Under the pieces are notes generated by a model that saw only the letters and a program-made list of their open reading frames with translations, was not told where the DNA came from and searched no databases. Positions 11,095 through 22,816 of a DNA stretch of 64,000 bases are shown one piece after another. The position numbers and the translations under genes are program-made. How positions within the stretch are numbered: position 1 is the first letter of the stretch; each line of letters begins with the position of its first letter. This stretch comes from Chionoecetes opilio (lineage: Eukaryota; Arthropoda; Malacostraca; Decapoda; Majidae): NCBI GenBank assembly GCA_016584305.1, contig JACEEZ010018170.1:527973-591972 (forward strand), in the 5' to 3' direction.

Positions 11095-13550
11095 CACTGG
11101 GGAACAATTTGAAGAAAAAAAAATTGTTGAGTTAGATTTTTGAGCTTATTTAGACTAAAATTGGCATGCTGATTCCAAATCTGTAGTCAGTTTTTTTCTA
11201 GCACGTCAAGTTTTTTCTCCACAGCTTACCCTCCAGATAAGCAAAATTCCATTTGTGAGCTGTAGTAAAACTTGCCAGCTGATTACGATTTGACTCATCG
11301 AGGGCTATGTGGCAACTTGTTTGTGCAGTTACAATTGAGACAGTGCGGTGAGAGGTGTGTGCAGCTCCCAATAGGTCAGTACTATTAATATCTGCAAACA
11401 GAAAGCTAGGATAGTAGGAATTAGGAGGATTTGTTATGGCTTTTCTCTTAACCTTGTAACAACATACCATTGTAATTTCTATTTCGTTTTATGCTGTTTT
11501 TTTTTTTTCAAAGCTTGTAACTATTCCAGCTTAGTGTTTTATTTACATAGGTATATATTTCTTTTGTTTCAGATCATGTCTGCTCCTGCTACGTCTCGTC
11601 GTAAATGCCTAAACAACCCTGACTCCTTCTGCTATATATGTGGTAGTTTCACCATTCCAAGTCAGAGGGCAAGCATCAGCGTATTTGTCAAACAAGTATA
11701 TTTCGCATATTTTAAAGTGAAACTCGGTGATCAAGACAAGCTATGGGCCCCTCACAAAGTGCGCAAGCAGTGTGTCGAGAGATTACGGATGTGGACCAAA
11801 GGAACACGTGAAAAGTTGGCATTTGGTATCCCCATGGTTTGGCGAGAGCAAAAAGATCATTCCACAGACTGTTACTTTTGTTTAGGGAAAACATCAGGAT
11901 TTAACAAGAAAAATAAAAGTAAAATAGAATATCCTAATCTACCGTCAGCTATAAGACCAATGCCTCATTCAGCTGAAATTCCAGTGCCAGTTTTCGAACA
12001 ACTACCTCCTCTAGAAGATCTGAGTGATGTTGAAGAACGCAGTGACAGCAATGATGCAGATTTTGACATTCACGAGGATTCAGTTCGTAGGGGATTTGAT
12101 CAGCACGAGTTGAATGATTTAGCACGTGATTTGGGCCTATCCAAAAAAGCTTCAGAAATACTAGCATCAAGACTGAACGAGAAAAACATACTTGAACAAG
12201 GAGTGAAGGTATCATACTTTCGAACCAGAGAAAGTACATTTCTGCAGTACTTTCGAAGTGCCAGCGGTTTTGTGTTTTGCCATAACATTCCTGGTTTACT
12301 GAAGGAATTAGGGCTTTCAATCTACAATCCAAATGAATGGCGATTGTTTATTAATAGCTCAAAGCGGAGCTTGAAGTGTGTCCTTCTACACAATGGCAAT
12401 TTGTTTGGCGCAGTCCCTATTGGGCATTCGGTCTGTCTTCGTGAAGAATATGGAGATGTAAAGAGAGTCATTGAGTTATTGCAATATGACAAACACATTG
12501 GATCATCTGTGTTGACCTTAAAATGGTGTCCTTCCTTCTTGGTCAACAACGTGGATACACAAAGTATCCCTGCTTTCTCTGTATGTGGATAGCAGAGCTC
12601 GAGAGAAGCATTGGGTTCAGACGAATTGGCCTCCGAGATCTGATCTTAAACCTGGAGATCCTAACTTGTACATGAGCCACTTGTTGACAGGAAGAAAATA
12701 ATATTCCCACCTCTGCACATAAAACTAGTCTCATGAAACAATTTGTAAAAGCATTGTCAACTGATGGCGACTGTTTGAAGTACATCATCTTGGCATTTCC
12801 TGGACTGTCAATTGAAAAAATCAAGGCCGGTGTGTTTGATGGTCCACAAATTCGACAGCTCATCAAAGATGAACATTTCAACGGTACTATGTCAGACCTT
12901 GAAAAGAATGCTTGGCTATCATTCAAAGACGTCGTCAGAACTTTCTTGGAAATACACGTGCAAGTAATTACACAGAAATTGCTCAGAAACTATTGGAGAG
13001 CTACAAAGCGCTTGGTTGCAACATGAGTATTAAAGTACATTTTTTGCATAGCCATCTTGCCAACTTTCCGGAAAATCTTGGTGCTGCTAGCGACGAGCAA
13101 GGTGAACGATTTCACCAAGATTTGAAGGTTATGGAAGAACGTTACCAGGGTAGATGGGATGTGCATATGATGGCTGACTATTGTTGGAGCATCAAACGCG
13201 ATAGTCCTCAAGTTGAACACTCCAGACAAAGCTATAAACGTAAATTTTTACCTTAACCTGCACACAATTATAGCCTTATCCTTTCTAAAAACATGATAAT
13301 GTTAAATAAACATTCTATTCATGCCTATTTCTTTCATTTTTCATTGTATGTTAACATTTGCAACTTTTTATAAAATAAGCACTGTTACTGTTATGTACAG
13401 TATTTTTCATATTTTTTAAGAAATCGAAAATCCTACAGTTCAAAAACTTGACGTGATAGAGAAAAACTGAGATCAGTTTTGGATTCAGCACCCAAAAATT
13501 ACTTAATAACAAGTGTCAGACCTAACTCAACAAAAATTTGTTCCCCAGTG
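11095..13550 (+). mobile_element. 2.46 kb DNA transposon, copy 1 (TIR CACTGGGGAACA)
   Basis: Begins CACTGGGGAACAATTTG and ends with the inverted form CAAATTTGTTCCCCAGTG. The terminal inverted repeats are imperfect but extend about 100 bp (GTTGAGTTAGR and GTCAAGTTTTT on both sides). TAA flanks both ends of this copy and of copy 2, consistent with a 3-bp target duplication. It carries one transposase-like gene on the + strand and a 90-codon open frame on the - strand at 11198-11470. Superfamily not assigned. Confidence 0.88.
11576..13256 (+). pseudogene. Transposase-like zinc-finger protein, frameshifted (copy 1)
   Basis: The ATG lies 3 nt after a consensus acceptor (TTTTGTTTCAG), so the gene probably has an upstream leader exon. 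The N-terminus has a CYICGSF (CX2C) half-finger, but its partner reads VRKQC where copy 2 has VCKQC, so a zinc-binding cysteine is lost here. A further DCYFC follows, then an acidic linker with ERSDSNDADFDIHED. The continuous frame runs to 12592. Compared with copy 2, at least five single-base deletions lie between about 12505 and 12940, breaking the catalytic-like half (LGQQRG, CFLC and the C-terminal DEQGERFHQDLKVMEERY). The family is widespread in arthropod genomes as unnamed proteins. I infer an RNase-H-fold transposase from the TIR context and the spaced D/E residues. Confidence 0.75.
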
Positions 13551-13908
13551 TAATAGGTAACTATCAATGGGGGGGGGGGTGCACCTGGGGAGGCACTATG
13601 GCGAAATACGCTTGCCAAGCGAAGGTCAGGGCCCCAGGGGCACTCTGATGCTACATAGAAGGGTGTTAGGGCATATCGGCAGTCAAAGGTCCAAATAGAT
13701 TACGGCAGCCATGGCCAGTGGGGGGGGGGGGGGGGCTCCGGATTTTCATGGGGGGGCACATGCCCTCCCGTAGCTACGCCACTGGCTATAGCCAATCTGA
13801 CGTTATATAAGGTAGAATGATAACGAGGCAACAGCCATTACTTTGCAGGGAGGACTAAACCTCAAATTATACGTAAGCTCTCACTCCCTCCCTAACCTCT
13901 TCCACTCA

Positions 13909-14070
13909 CAGTGGCGCCGCCAGGACATGGTGACTGAGGTGGCCAAGGTTGAACACAGATCTAGTGTGGGGTGGCCATGTCATAGCTATTCAAAAAATGG
14001 CTGAATTTTCATTCTGACTCAGATCTAGGGTGGCCAAAGAGATTTCAGCCACCCCCTAGATCCACCACTG
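13909..14070. mobile_element. hAT-like MITE, 162 bp
   Basis: Starts CAGTGGCG and ends CCACCACTG; flanking 8-mers TCCACTCA and CCCACTCA match at 7 of 8 positions. CAGTGG-type ends with 8-bp duplications are typical of hAT elements. Confidence 0.75.
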
Positions 14071-14728
14071 CCCACTCATTCCTCTCACTCTCTCTCCCAC
14101 TCCATCTCTTTCTCTCTCTACTACCTTGCACTGCAGAAATATGAAGAAAAGCAATAAAATAAAGCGTTGTTTGGCCAAAAATCCTCGTCCTCCTCCCAGC
14201 TGCCTGCACACACACACGTCCTGACTGCTTGCCGGCTCGCTCACGACTGTCGCTCGTATCGAATTACTCAAGGAACTCAACTCTGCTTCGAAACACTAAA
14301 TAAACCTTTCCCTTATTTATTTTAACGCCCTTACATGTTGACCTTTGACCAATATTTTTTGACCTGTAACGTTATCTAAGGCTTAAATGTTAGTAAATGT
14401 TGTTAGTAATAGTGTTGGTAATTTTGGTATAGTTTTTTTGTATTTTCTTGAAAGTTTATATTGATAGGGATCGTTAGAACTTCGAACTCGTTAACAACGT
14501 CCCAGAGGATTGTGGGTAGGATGTCTTTTTTTGCTACGTAGTTTGTGGATTGTTAAAGGACTGCTTTGTAAGCAATGGCGTAGCTAGGTATCTATCAATA
14601 GCGGGGAGGGGGGCACTAGGCAAGCGGTGATTGAGTGAGTGAGGGCGTGGGTGGGTAGATGAGTTAGTAGGTGTGTGAGTAAATAAGTAGTATAAGTGAG
14701 TACGTTGGTGGGTTGATGAATACTTGAG

Positions 14729-14787
<59 letters not shown>
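14729..14787. repeat. (AG)n microsatellite
   Basis: Nearly pure AG dinucleotide run of about 59 bp. Confidence 0.95.
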
Positions 14788-15058
14788 TTGTGTGTGTGAT
14801 GATTATACGTCTAACATGAGTAGCTATATAATAATGGTTATCTCAATTGTTGATTTTGTTTATGAAATTAAGCCTAATGTTGGAGAGGTACGAAATAATA
14901 CAGAATTTCATTACGGAAATCAACCGTACTATATTTTTTTTATAGTAATAAATATTCAGGTAAGAACAAAATCACGCTACTGTATTATCTGCAGTTCGAA
15001 TTACGAAAAATATTACCGCATCGTGTCATTATTTTCGTACTACATGCCCTGGCGGTGT

Positions 15059-15059
15059 A

Positions 15060-15111
<52 letters not shown>
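15059..15111. repeat. (GT)n microsatellite
   Basis: Pure TG run of about 50 bp. Open frames crossing it are artefacts of the repeat. Confidence 0.95.
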
Positions 15112-15112
<1 letters not shown>

Positions 15113-16012
15113 ATTTAAGTAATTGATATTTAGAGATGTATAAATAGAAAAACATATTCATCTTAATTCCGGTATTCCTTGAATTTCTCGCAATATTTCT
15201 GATTTCATATTTTTCAATCATTATTTTCTATGTTATTGTGCCTCTACAAAGGAAATGGGCCATAATTATACACCCATTATTACTGACATTAGACAACGTG
15301 AATTTTGGAGTTGATAGTATTGTAAGTCAATACATGGCTTAGAAAACATTAATTACAAACATTTATCCCTGGAAATATTAAATAATGCATATTTATATTA
15401 TATTCCATGTTAAGGTTGAGGAGCACGTGAGCACTGTATGTTCCTACACAGGACGAGAAAGGTTGAGAACCACTGTAACAAGACACGCGGTATCAGAGCA
15501 CGCGGGAGTCTCATGATGGTAGCTACAGCCTCTTTCAAGAGACCCTAGTCTACCCCCCCCCCCCCCTCCCCTTAAGTACCGCCCCGGGAGTATTTCACCG
15601 CGGCGCAGGTGTCTGACTCCCAACTCCTACATAAATATACATATTTGAAGGAGATATACTTATACAATATCTTGTTTAATTTTTTTTAGAAAAATTGCCA
15701 TATCTAATTTTATATTCTAAAAAAATATTGACTCGCATTCCATTATATTTATTTTCAATTGAAGTAGACTTACATCCATGTAGGCCTATATATTTTCGTG
15801 AAATATTGACATATATCCGATTTTTGTATTTTAGAAACATTTGACGGATCTCATATTTACATTTTCAAAAAATATAGGCATATATGACATTTCTATATCT
15901 TAATAAAACATAACTTGTAACCTATTGTCATATTTTCATAGCACAGACCGGCGCAAGAAGACCGCTACCGTGGCCGCCCCTGGAGCCAACTCCAAGGATC
16001 AGGACTCATTGT

Positions 16013-16546
16013 CAGAGCTGGGCACTAAATACATTGAATGTATTTAATACTAAATACTAAATACATGGGAGAAATGTATTTAGATACTAAATACTAAATA
16101 CATTTTACGAATGTATTTAAATACTAAATACTAAATACATCAATTGTATTTAAGTACATTTCTAAATACATTTTAAATCCACACAAACTTTAACATGTCG
16201 GAAAAAAATGAATTTCCTTTTGATTTCCTTAGATTTTGGGTTTCCTTAGAAATTTCCTTCTCAGGCTTAAATTTCCTTGCAATCAGGACATTTCCTTGGC
16301 AGTGGAAACACTGGTTCACTGTAACATCAGGGTTGCCAGATAGTTGGGCGGGTTTATGGCCAAATTAACTGATAAAAAAGTATTTACATTTTTATATTAT
16401 ATGTATTTAAATACAATGTATTTAAATACTCATAAAAGTATTTAAATACTGTATTTAAGCACATGACAACCAATGTATTTATAAATACATTTATAAATAC
16501 ACAAATGTATTTAAATACAATTGTATTTAAATACTGCCCAGCTCTG
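16013..16546. mobile_element. hAT-like non-autonomous element, 534 bp
   Basis: Ends CAGAGCTGGGCACTAAATAC and GTATTTAAATACTGCCCAGCTCTG-type inverse. Perfect 8-bp duplication CTCATTGT at 16005-16012 and 16547-16554. The interior is rich in repeated ATGTATTTAAATAC motifs that can pair with each other. No coding capacity. Confidence 0.88.
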
Positions 16547-16554
16547 CTCATTGT

Positions 16555-17617
16555 ACACAACACTAACAAACCGTAATGAAAAAAAAATTCCCCGTATAGT
16601 TGCACACCTAGGAGGTTTGGCATGCAGTTATGGAGTATCGAGTAAATGAAAATGCTGCGGGTTAGGCTGCGTTACTGAAGGAAGGGTGACATAAATTAAT
16701 ATAAATTAAGTTCTCCCAGGCCTGGGATGATGGAGTCTCCAAATGCGGGAATGACTCCAGCTATGATCAGACACAGTCTTGTGCGGGGCAACCCAGGGTC
16801 AGTGAACCCCTCTCGGAGATGGATGCTGCCATTGTGCTGCTTCACCAGTAATACCTGTGGGAGAACGGCTCCCAGAGGCTCGCAGTGAAGCCCTGTGACG
16901 GCAGCCATGGCGCGCCCAGGGAGGCGAGGCGAAGCGGCCTAGCGACGCATGCTGTTAGGCGCATCATCGGCAATGTGTGGCCGCCGCCCCTTCATGGATT
17001 TATCTAGTCTCAAAAGTCTTGAATTGAAACTGCTATGCCATGACAGACTATTGAGTCTTAGTTCAGAGCACTAGAGTTGACCTCATCCGGTGTCATTCTA
17101 CGCACTCACACAGCTCGATGACTCCTCTTGAAAGGCTGAGAGGATGAACAGCCGACTATCTGTGTAAGGTGCTTCAAAGGACCAGGAAATACTTAGCTAA
17201 ATATTCACAGGCTTATCCCCTGAACTCTGCTACCCTCAGCCTCAGGAGCAGTGGGAAGCGTACCTGCTGGTGACGCTCTATTGACGTAATAACTGGGTTA
17301 GGAAACCCCAAAAGTTCCGCTAAGTTATCATAATCCACTCATGCGTGTGTTAAAAACCTTGGATGCTTCGGCGCCAAACCTCAGGGTGGGGATGATAAAC
17401 TGCCAGCAGATCAATAACACAGGCCAAGCACTCTTATCTAGCACCACTATACGCATCCGGAACCCAAGCAGTGATGAGAGCGTGACAACTTCTCCTCGAC
17501 AACCATGGTGCACCCACCTGACGCGGCTCCCACGCTCAAGTGTGGCCAAGTAGTCTACGTCGTCCCACACCTTATACAACCAGCCACATGGCCGAAATTC
17601 AGGTTGGCTTGTATACA
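16555..17617. other. Upstream flank of the lipocalin gene
   Basis: No recognised exon. A 103-codon open frame on the - strand (17328-17639) has no familiar motif. It overlaps the candidate lipocalin promoter and is not annotated as a gene. Confidence 0.4.
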
Positions 17618-17625
17618 TATATAAA
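17618..17625 (+). promoter_or_regulatory. Candidate TATA box of the lipocalin gene
   Basis: TATATAAA lies 99 bp upstream of the lipocalin ATG, which would place transcription start near 17650 and leave a 5' UTR of about 65 nt. That leader contains two copies of a 22-23 bp direct repeat (ACGCTGARCCCTCGATACTG). Position-based inference. Confidence 0.5.
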
Positions 17626-17716
17626 CGATGAGCCTCCACTGTTCCCCTAAGCTAGTACACAACGCTGAGCCCTCGATACTGTTTGCACGCTGAACCCTCG
17701 ATACTGTTTATACGCG

Positions 17717-20700
17717 ATGCTGCGACTGTTGCTGTGTGTGGCGGGTTTCGGCCTGTGTCTCGGCCAAGTCCTGAAACCTGGCCGATGCCCTGAATTCACC
17801 TCCAAGACAGACTTTGAAGTGCAGCCGGTAAGAGTTAATTAATACCCTTATTCTCTCCGTCTTACAATAGTTGGTGTAACTTTGCAGACTAGAGAAAAGA
17901 AAGTATTACTTACACGCCAAATGGCTTTCAATACTTCTTGATGCAGTATTGTGCCTGTCAATCATAGACTTTACCCGCACCTCATCAGCAATAACAAAAG
18001 CGTGGCAAAATCAGCCAAAGCGTAGGTATTGCCGCTTCTCAACATAGCTTAGCATAGCATAGCAGCCTCTGAGGACATTGGTTTCTCTCGTTGTGTGATT
18101 TCAGGGATGGGAAGTGATGCTGTTTGATGTTGATGTTCAATTTGTGCTCATGTAGCTTTGTAGGGATGCGACCTCGGTATTCACTGGTTGTTTTACGTTG
18201 TAGTAGTTTGTCATTTCCTATTCATATGATGGGGAATGTATTTTTTTCGTATCTCATTTATTATATTAGTTTGATTATGTTGTGACTCGGGTATTTGCTC
18301 TCTCTCCACTACAGTACCTGGGCAAGTGGTTGGAGATCGCGCGATTCCCCACCACGTATCAGGTGGACCAGACCTGCAACTTCGCCGAGTACTCAGACAG
18401 AGGTGAGTCTGCAGCGCTACTGCTGACTTGCTGAGCTGACCTGCTGATGTGTATCTTCAACTAACTATCACATCAATGAATGAACTGAACATGCATTAAA
18501 CTTTCCCGAACAATTGGCCTCACACACACACACACACACACACACGCTGTCTGGGTCTTTAGTCACTTGTCTTCTCTTATTCTGTCTTTTTATATCTTTC
18601 TCTTTCTTTCCTCTTATTTCCTCTTATTAACGATACCCTTAAGAGCCAGCGGGTGGTCTTGCCGGCAGGTGATGGCACCGTCGGGGTCCACAACGCGGGA
18701 CTGGAGGCTGACGGGAGCTTTACGGAAATCTTTGGCTACGTGGAGCTAACAGACACGCCGGGCTCTCTCGCCCTACACTTGGAAGGAGGTAAGAACATAA
18801 GAAAATAAGGAAGCTACAACAGGTCGCGAGACCTACACGAGGTAGTTCCTGTTACTTAACACTACCTACATCCACCTATCATCCCCATCCATGAATTTAT
18901 CCAGCCTCCTTTTAAGCTCCATAATGACTCAGAACTAACTATCTGACGACTGAGTCCATTCCAATCATTTACCACCCTATTTGTGAACCAGTTTTTCCGA
19001 TAAGTCAGCCACGTACTTAAAACAGGGCATTCACGTACTCGCTATTCAAGAATTGTGAGTTTAACATATTTACTCACTCCTTAGCTGAATACGAATACGA
19101 ATCAAAAAGAAAAGATTGAAAGATAGCAAGATGGGATAGTAGGAAGTAGTAAGGGGGAGGAAGAGAAGCTGAGTATTAGTAGTTAGTTACGGTAGTTAGC
19201 TATTTTGTTAGTTAGTGCTAGTTTTATTATAGTTTTATTTGCACCTGTGCCTTGTGGAATACCACAAGCGCCGCGACATCCCTGCGGTGTTCCAGTGAGT
19301 CGAGCCGGTCTCGACTCACTGCAGGAACACCGCAGGGACGTCGCGGCGCTTGTGGTATTCCACAAGGCACAGGTGCAGGGAGTGCCGCACCTGGCTGGGT
19401 TACGACAGCCTCCGAGAATCGCCACACGAAGCACGAGAACGGTGCTTACCAGTGGTGATGCAGTGGAGGTGCCGCGTTCCCGTGCCAGCCAGCACTAACG
19501 CACCTTTGTGGGCCGCGTCTCCAGAATGTGGAACACTTTCACGGCCGCTGTCCCTCACATCCAGGAGACGAACACACAAAGTGTAAAGTTGGCGGCCAAT
19601 CGGTGGAGACTGTCGAAGCCCACTCCGCTGACGCTAGTGATACTGTGACACTAGTGACAGCAACAGTGCCTCAACAAACATTTTAGTGATGCTTATATGT
19701 ATATAGTGCTAGTTTTTTAGGTCTTTGTATTTATGTGTATATAGCTATATTTACTTGCCCTTAAGATAGGTAGCACACGACAGTGCACCTTTGGGCTTCA
19801 TGTATATGTATGTTTAAATAAAAAAAAAAAAAATAATAGTTAGTTAGACCAGTTAGTAGTAGTGTGCTTGAGGTGAGAAAGTAGGCACGTGCATGGTTCG
19901 TCTTATCCCCCACACGCGTCCTGTACTCCACTAAGGTTTCATCGCATTGCACTAATTTTTTTTAAGCTTCCCGTGGCTTCCCTCAGAGCCTCTCTTCCCG
20001 CTTCGCTCTCCTCCCCTCCCCTTGTGTACTAGTTCTTCAAGTGTTCTACCGCAGGGTTCTTCAAAGTACGGGTCGTGACCCAATACTGGGTCGCAAGCCT
20101 TTGCTCAGTGGGTCGCCACATCGTAAACTGATAATTATATAATCAATATGTGTAATGCATTAATAAGAGAGAGAGTAAGAGATTGATTGATTTAATGCCT
20201 AAAAAGATGAATGTGCCAGAAGAGAGTAAGAGAGAGAGAGAGAATGCTGATGGGAGAAGGCAGGACTTGTACGCATCATTTTCACTGGTCAGTCAATTAA
20301 TACAATTTTTCTCTACTTACGTAGTTACAATTTACAGAACACTTCTACATATTTTGTAAATACTTTCAATAGATAAAATTTAGATTGGCACACTCAAACA
20401 TATGCAATTATTTTGAATGCATAGATGCATGTATGTATGTATATATGTATGCAGATTTATATGCATATGTATGTATGTAATTGTAAAAAATATATCACAT
20501 CGGAAAGAGAAAGCAGCTACAGACGTATAATAGGGTCGTGAATGTAATGCATAAAATTAAACTGGGTCGCGATGAAAAAAGTTTCAAGAACACTTCTACC
20601 GCATACCATTCTCCCCCTCGCCCTTCTCAGCTCTCACCACCCCACCCCCTTCCCTCTCACCGCTAAATTTTACCTCCAATATAGATAACTGGAAAGTAAG

Positions 20701-20729
20701 CTCATTCCCCTGCTACAGCTTCCACGTCT

Positions 20730-20771
<42 letters not shown>

Positions 20772-21007
20772 TAGTAGCTAGTAAGGCGCTGGTCTTATAT
20801 TAGTGCTCCCAAACATCCCTCTATGTATATTGTATAACTAACGTCATACTGCGCACGTGTCTCTAGTGCTATTCCTAGTACTGTGTACGTCACTCCCTTC
20901 CTCATTTACATAATCTCGTTATCCTAGATTCCACCCTCACCACTCTGCCTACATCCGTGCACGTGTGTGTGTGTGTGTGTGCGTGGTGTGTGTGTGTGTG
21001 TGTGCTC

Positions 21008-21065
<58 letters not shown>

Positions 21066-21530
21066 TCATTGTGTATGTGTGTGTGTTGTGTGTATCGTGT
21101 GTGTGTGCTGTGGTGTGTCCTGTGTCTGTGTGTGTCCTCTCTCTGTGTGTGTGTGTGTGTCCTCTCTGGTGTGGTGCGTGTGTGTGACTGTGTGTGTCCT
21201 CCTCTGTGTGTGCGTGCGTGTTTCCTCCTCACCCAGCCGTCCCCTCTGCCACAGTTCCCTTCGTGGGCGCCGTGGTGTGCTGGGACGGGTCCGTCGGTCC
21301 TCCTCACCAGCCGTCCTCTGCCACTTCCCTTCTCGCTACGAGCTGCTGGGCCTACGAGACCACGCTGCTGACTCTGCGACCTGCAGTGCGACATGGAGCA
21401 GGCGTGGGTGCTCGGCCGCCGCGTCCTCGCCTCCCACGAGATCGAGCTGGCACTCTCCGCCTTCAAACAATGGGGCATCGATATCGAGCCCTTCCAGTTC
21501 ACACAACAACATAATTGCACTTTGCCATGA
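17717..21530 (+). CDS. Apolipoprotein D-like secreted lipocalin
   Basis: Extracellular carrier of small hydrophobic ligands. Clear exons are 17717-17827, 18315-18402, 18669-18788 and the last one, 21387-21530. The first three join in phases 0 and 1. Residues 1-16 (MLRLLLCVAGFGLCLG) are a signal peptide. The lipocalin G-x-W motif is in YLGKWLEIARFPTTYQ (residues 38-53), with cysteines at 24 and 58 as in ApoD. Exon 3 encodes strands B-D (GTVGVHNAGLEADGSFTEI). The final exon (CDMEQAWVLGRRVL ... QHNCTLP, stop) matches the ApoD helix and C-terminus. The fourth exon, expected to end near YxxVYSC, lies in 21250-21386. There an imperfect ~75-bp duplication and indels leave only fragments such as SRYELLG and YETTLL in different frames. 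This may be an assembly fault or true decay. Crustacyanin is a related alternative, but the sequence looks more like ApoD. Confidence 0.85.
18790..18995 (-). repeat. R1 LINE 3'-end fragment at lipocalin exon 3 donor
   Basis: Antisense R1 copy starting at the splice donor: exon 3 is followed directly by GTAAGAACATAAGAAAATAA, the same junction sequence as TRAPPC2 exon 2. Confidence 0.8.
19241..19376. repeat. GC-rich near-perfect palindrome
   Basis: Arms of about 65 bp (GCACCTGTGCCTTGTGGAAT ... GTGAGTCGAG) repeat inverted around a 5-bp centre near 19305, with only a few mismatches. Each arm also contains the smaller palindrome CTTGTGGAATACCACAAG. It lies in the large lipocalin intron 3. Its GC content is far above the surroundings. 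Confidence 0.88.
20052..20593. mobile_element. hAT-like non-autonomous element, 542 bp
   Basis: Starts CAGGGTTCTTCAAAG and ends CTTTTTTC/AAGAACAC-type inverse, with GGGTCGTGACCC near the left and CTGGGTCGCGA near the right. Perfect 8-bp duplication TTCTACCG at 20044-20051 and 20594-20601. Confidence 0.85.
20735..20771. repeat. (AGT)n microsatellite
   Basis: Run of AGT/TAG trinucleotides, about 12 units. Confidence 0.9.
20960..21215. repeat. (GT)n-rich tract
   Basis: Long interrupted TG repeat. Its open frames in several registers on both strands (poly Cys-Val or His-Thr) are not genes. Confidence 0.95.
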
Positions 21531-21760
21531 ACATAAGAACATAAGACATAAGAAAATAAGGAAGCTACAAGAGGCCGTGAGACCTACACGAGGTAGTTCC
21601 TGTTACTTAACTCCACCTACATCCACCTCTCTTCCCTATCCATGAATTTATCCAAACTCCTTTTAAAGATCCCTATAGACTCCGCATTGACCACCTGACG
21701 ACTGAGTCCATTCCAATCATTCACCACCCTATTTGTGAACCAGTTTCTCCCTATTTCCTG
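21529..21760 (-). repeat. R1 LINE 3'-end fragment at the lipocalin stop codon
   Basis: Antisense R1 copy whose tail (GAACATAAGAACATAAG) overlaps the TGA stop codon of the lipocalin gene, so it forms the start of the 3' UTR. Confidence 0.8.
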
Positions 21761-21943
21761 TAGTTACTTTAAATGAACCATGATGATGAACCATCCTCTG
21801 TAGGCTACCTTGTTCATCTTCCTTCTCTTTTACATTTTACTAACGTTATAAACAATATAATGGGTTATTTATCGCTCACGTATGCACTCCACAACTGCAA
21901 GGGACATGGCATTCCCGGCACCCCTGTCACCCCATCCCCGGAC

Positions 21944-22179
21944 ACATATTCCCGTTCTCTATGCGAGTATGTGGTTTACGAGTGAAGACACTTGGCTATA
22001 TCTCCGAAACTAACCATAGGATTTTCTCGAATATACCTTCATTGTGATTCCCACACAGTTAATACCAAGGGATTAAGACAACCTAATTAAAAACCTACCC
22101 TGTCCGTAACCTAACGTAACCTAACCTGACGTGTTCAAGAGTAAACGCCACATACTCTTCCAGAAAACGGGAATATGCT
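21944..22179. mobile_element. R5 MITE, copy 1, 8-bp duplication
   Basis: Inverted ends around CATATTCCCGTT / AACGGGAATATG, then AGTATGTGG / CCACATACT. Perfect 8-bp duplication CCCCGGAC at 21936-21943 and 22180-22187. A second copy is at 26798. Confidence 0.82.
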
Positions 22180-22475
22180 CCCCGGACTGTTGATCTCAGA
22201 GGAAGGGAGTGCCATTACCTGACCAAGGAGGGTATAGGGAGGGAGGTGGGGCGGGGGTGGGGGGGGGAGTAACAGCCTTATTCCTTATTAACAATTATGT
22301 ATCATCTAACTTATTGAATATATTATGAATTAAAAGACAGAAGTAATTGACGTAGATTATCAAATGAATGAAAATTAATGCATGATGTCTTTTGTGAAGT
22401 TAATGATGCTCCATAACGCAATTTAACAATAAACATTATACCGACTCAACATTCGATCAGTGAGCAATATTTTAC

Positions 22476-22689
22476 TTAACCCCTTCACACCCAGATCTTT
22501 CCTTTGCTATATAAAATCTTAATATGTTGTTAGCCATAAAACTACGAAAAGTAAGTGATTATACCAAATTAGCTAGTGGACAAGGGTACTAAATAGATCA
22601 TATATATAAAACATTGCATAAATACATTAATATCGTCTAATGGTGGACAAATTACAATGGATATTACGTGCTGGGCCTCAAGGGGTTAA
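22476..22689 (-). mobile_element. R2 MITE, copy 5
   Basis: TTAA-bounded, 214 bp, reverse orientation. A truncated further piece (CCCAGATCTTTCCTTTGC ... AAAATTACG) is at about 23005-23055, joined to an R1-like TTCTTATG tail. Confidence 0.8.
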
Positions 22690-22816
22690 CTATACATGAC
22701 ATAAACTTCTTCCACACTTAGTTACTTCCTGACAAGGACAACAGTACGCTCTGCTAGGCTATGCAATATTGCTGAAAACATCTACTGCATAGCCTCCTCG
22801 AAATTATTTTTGTTTT

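Larger units (their letters stand above)
14080..16012. other. Intergenic, microsatellites only
   Basis: No gene recognised. Holds an AG tract at 14729-14787, a GT tract at 15059-15111 and AT-rich sequence. A C/G-homopolymer-rich fragment reading GCGTAGCTAGGTATC (14578-14620) resembles the end of another element at 13770-13790. Confidence 0.5.

Noticed and set aside
11534..12592. 352-codon frame as a host gene
   Set aside because: It lies inside terminal inverted repeats, has a near-identical second copy at 30597, and is frameshifted in its second half; it is a transposon gene.
17328..17639. 103-codon - strand frame upstream of the lipocalin
   Set aside because: No recognisable motif, overlaps the candidate TATA box, and no splice or promoter support.
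20924..21645. Several 100-220 codon open frames on both strands
   Set aside because: They run through a (GT)n tract and read as Cys-Val or His-Thr repeats. Only the downstream part overlaps real lipocalin exons, in a different frame.
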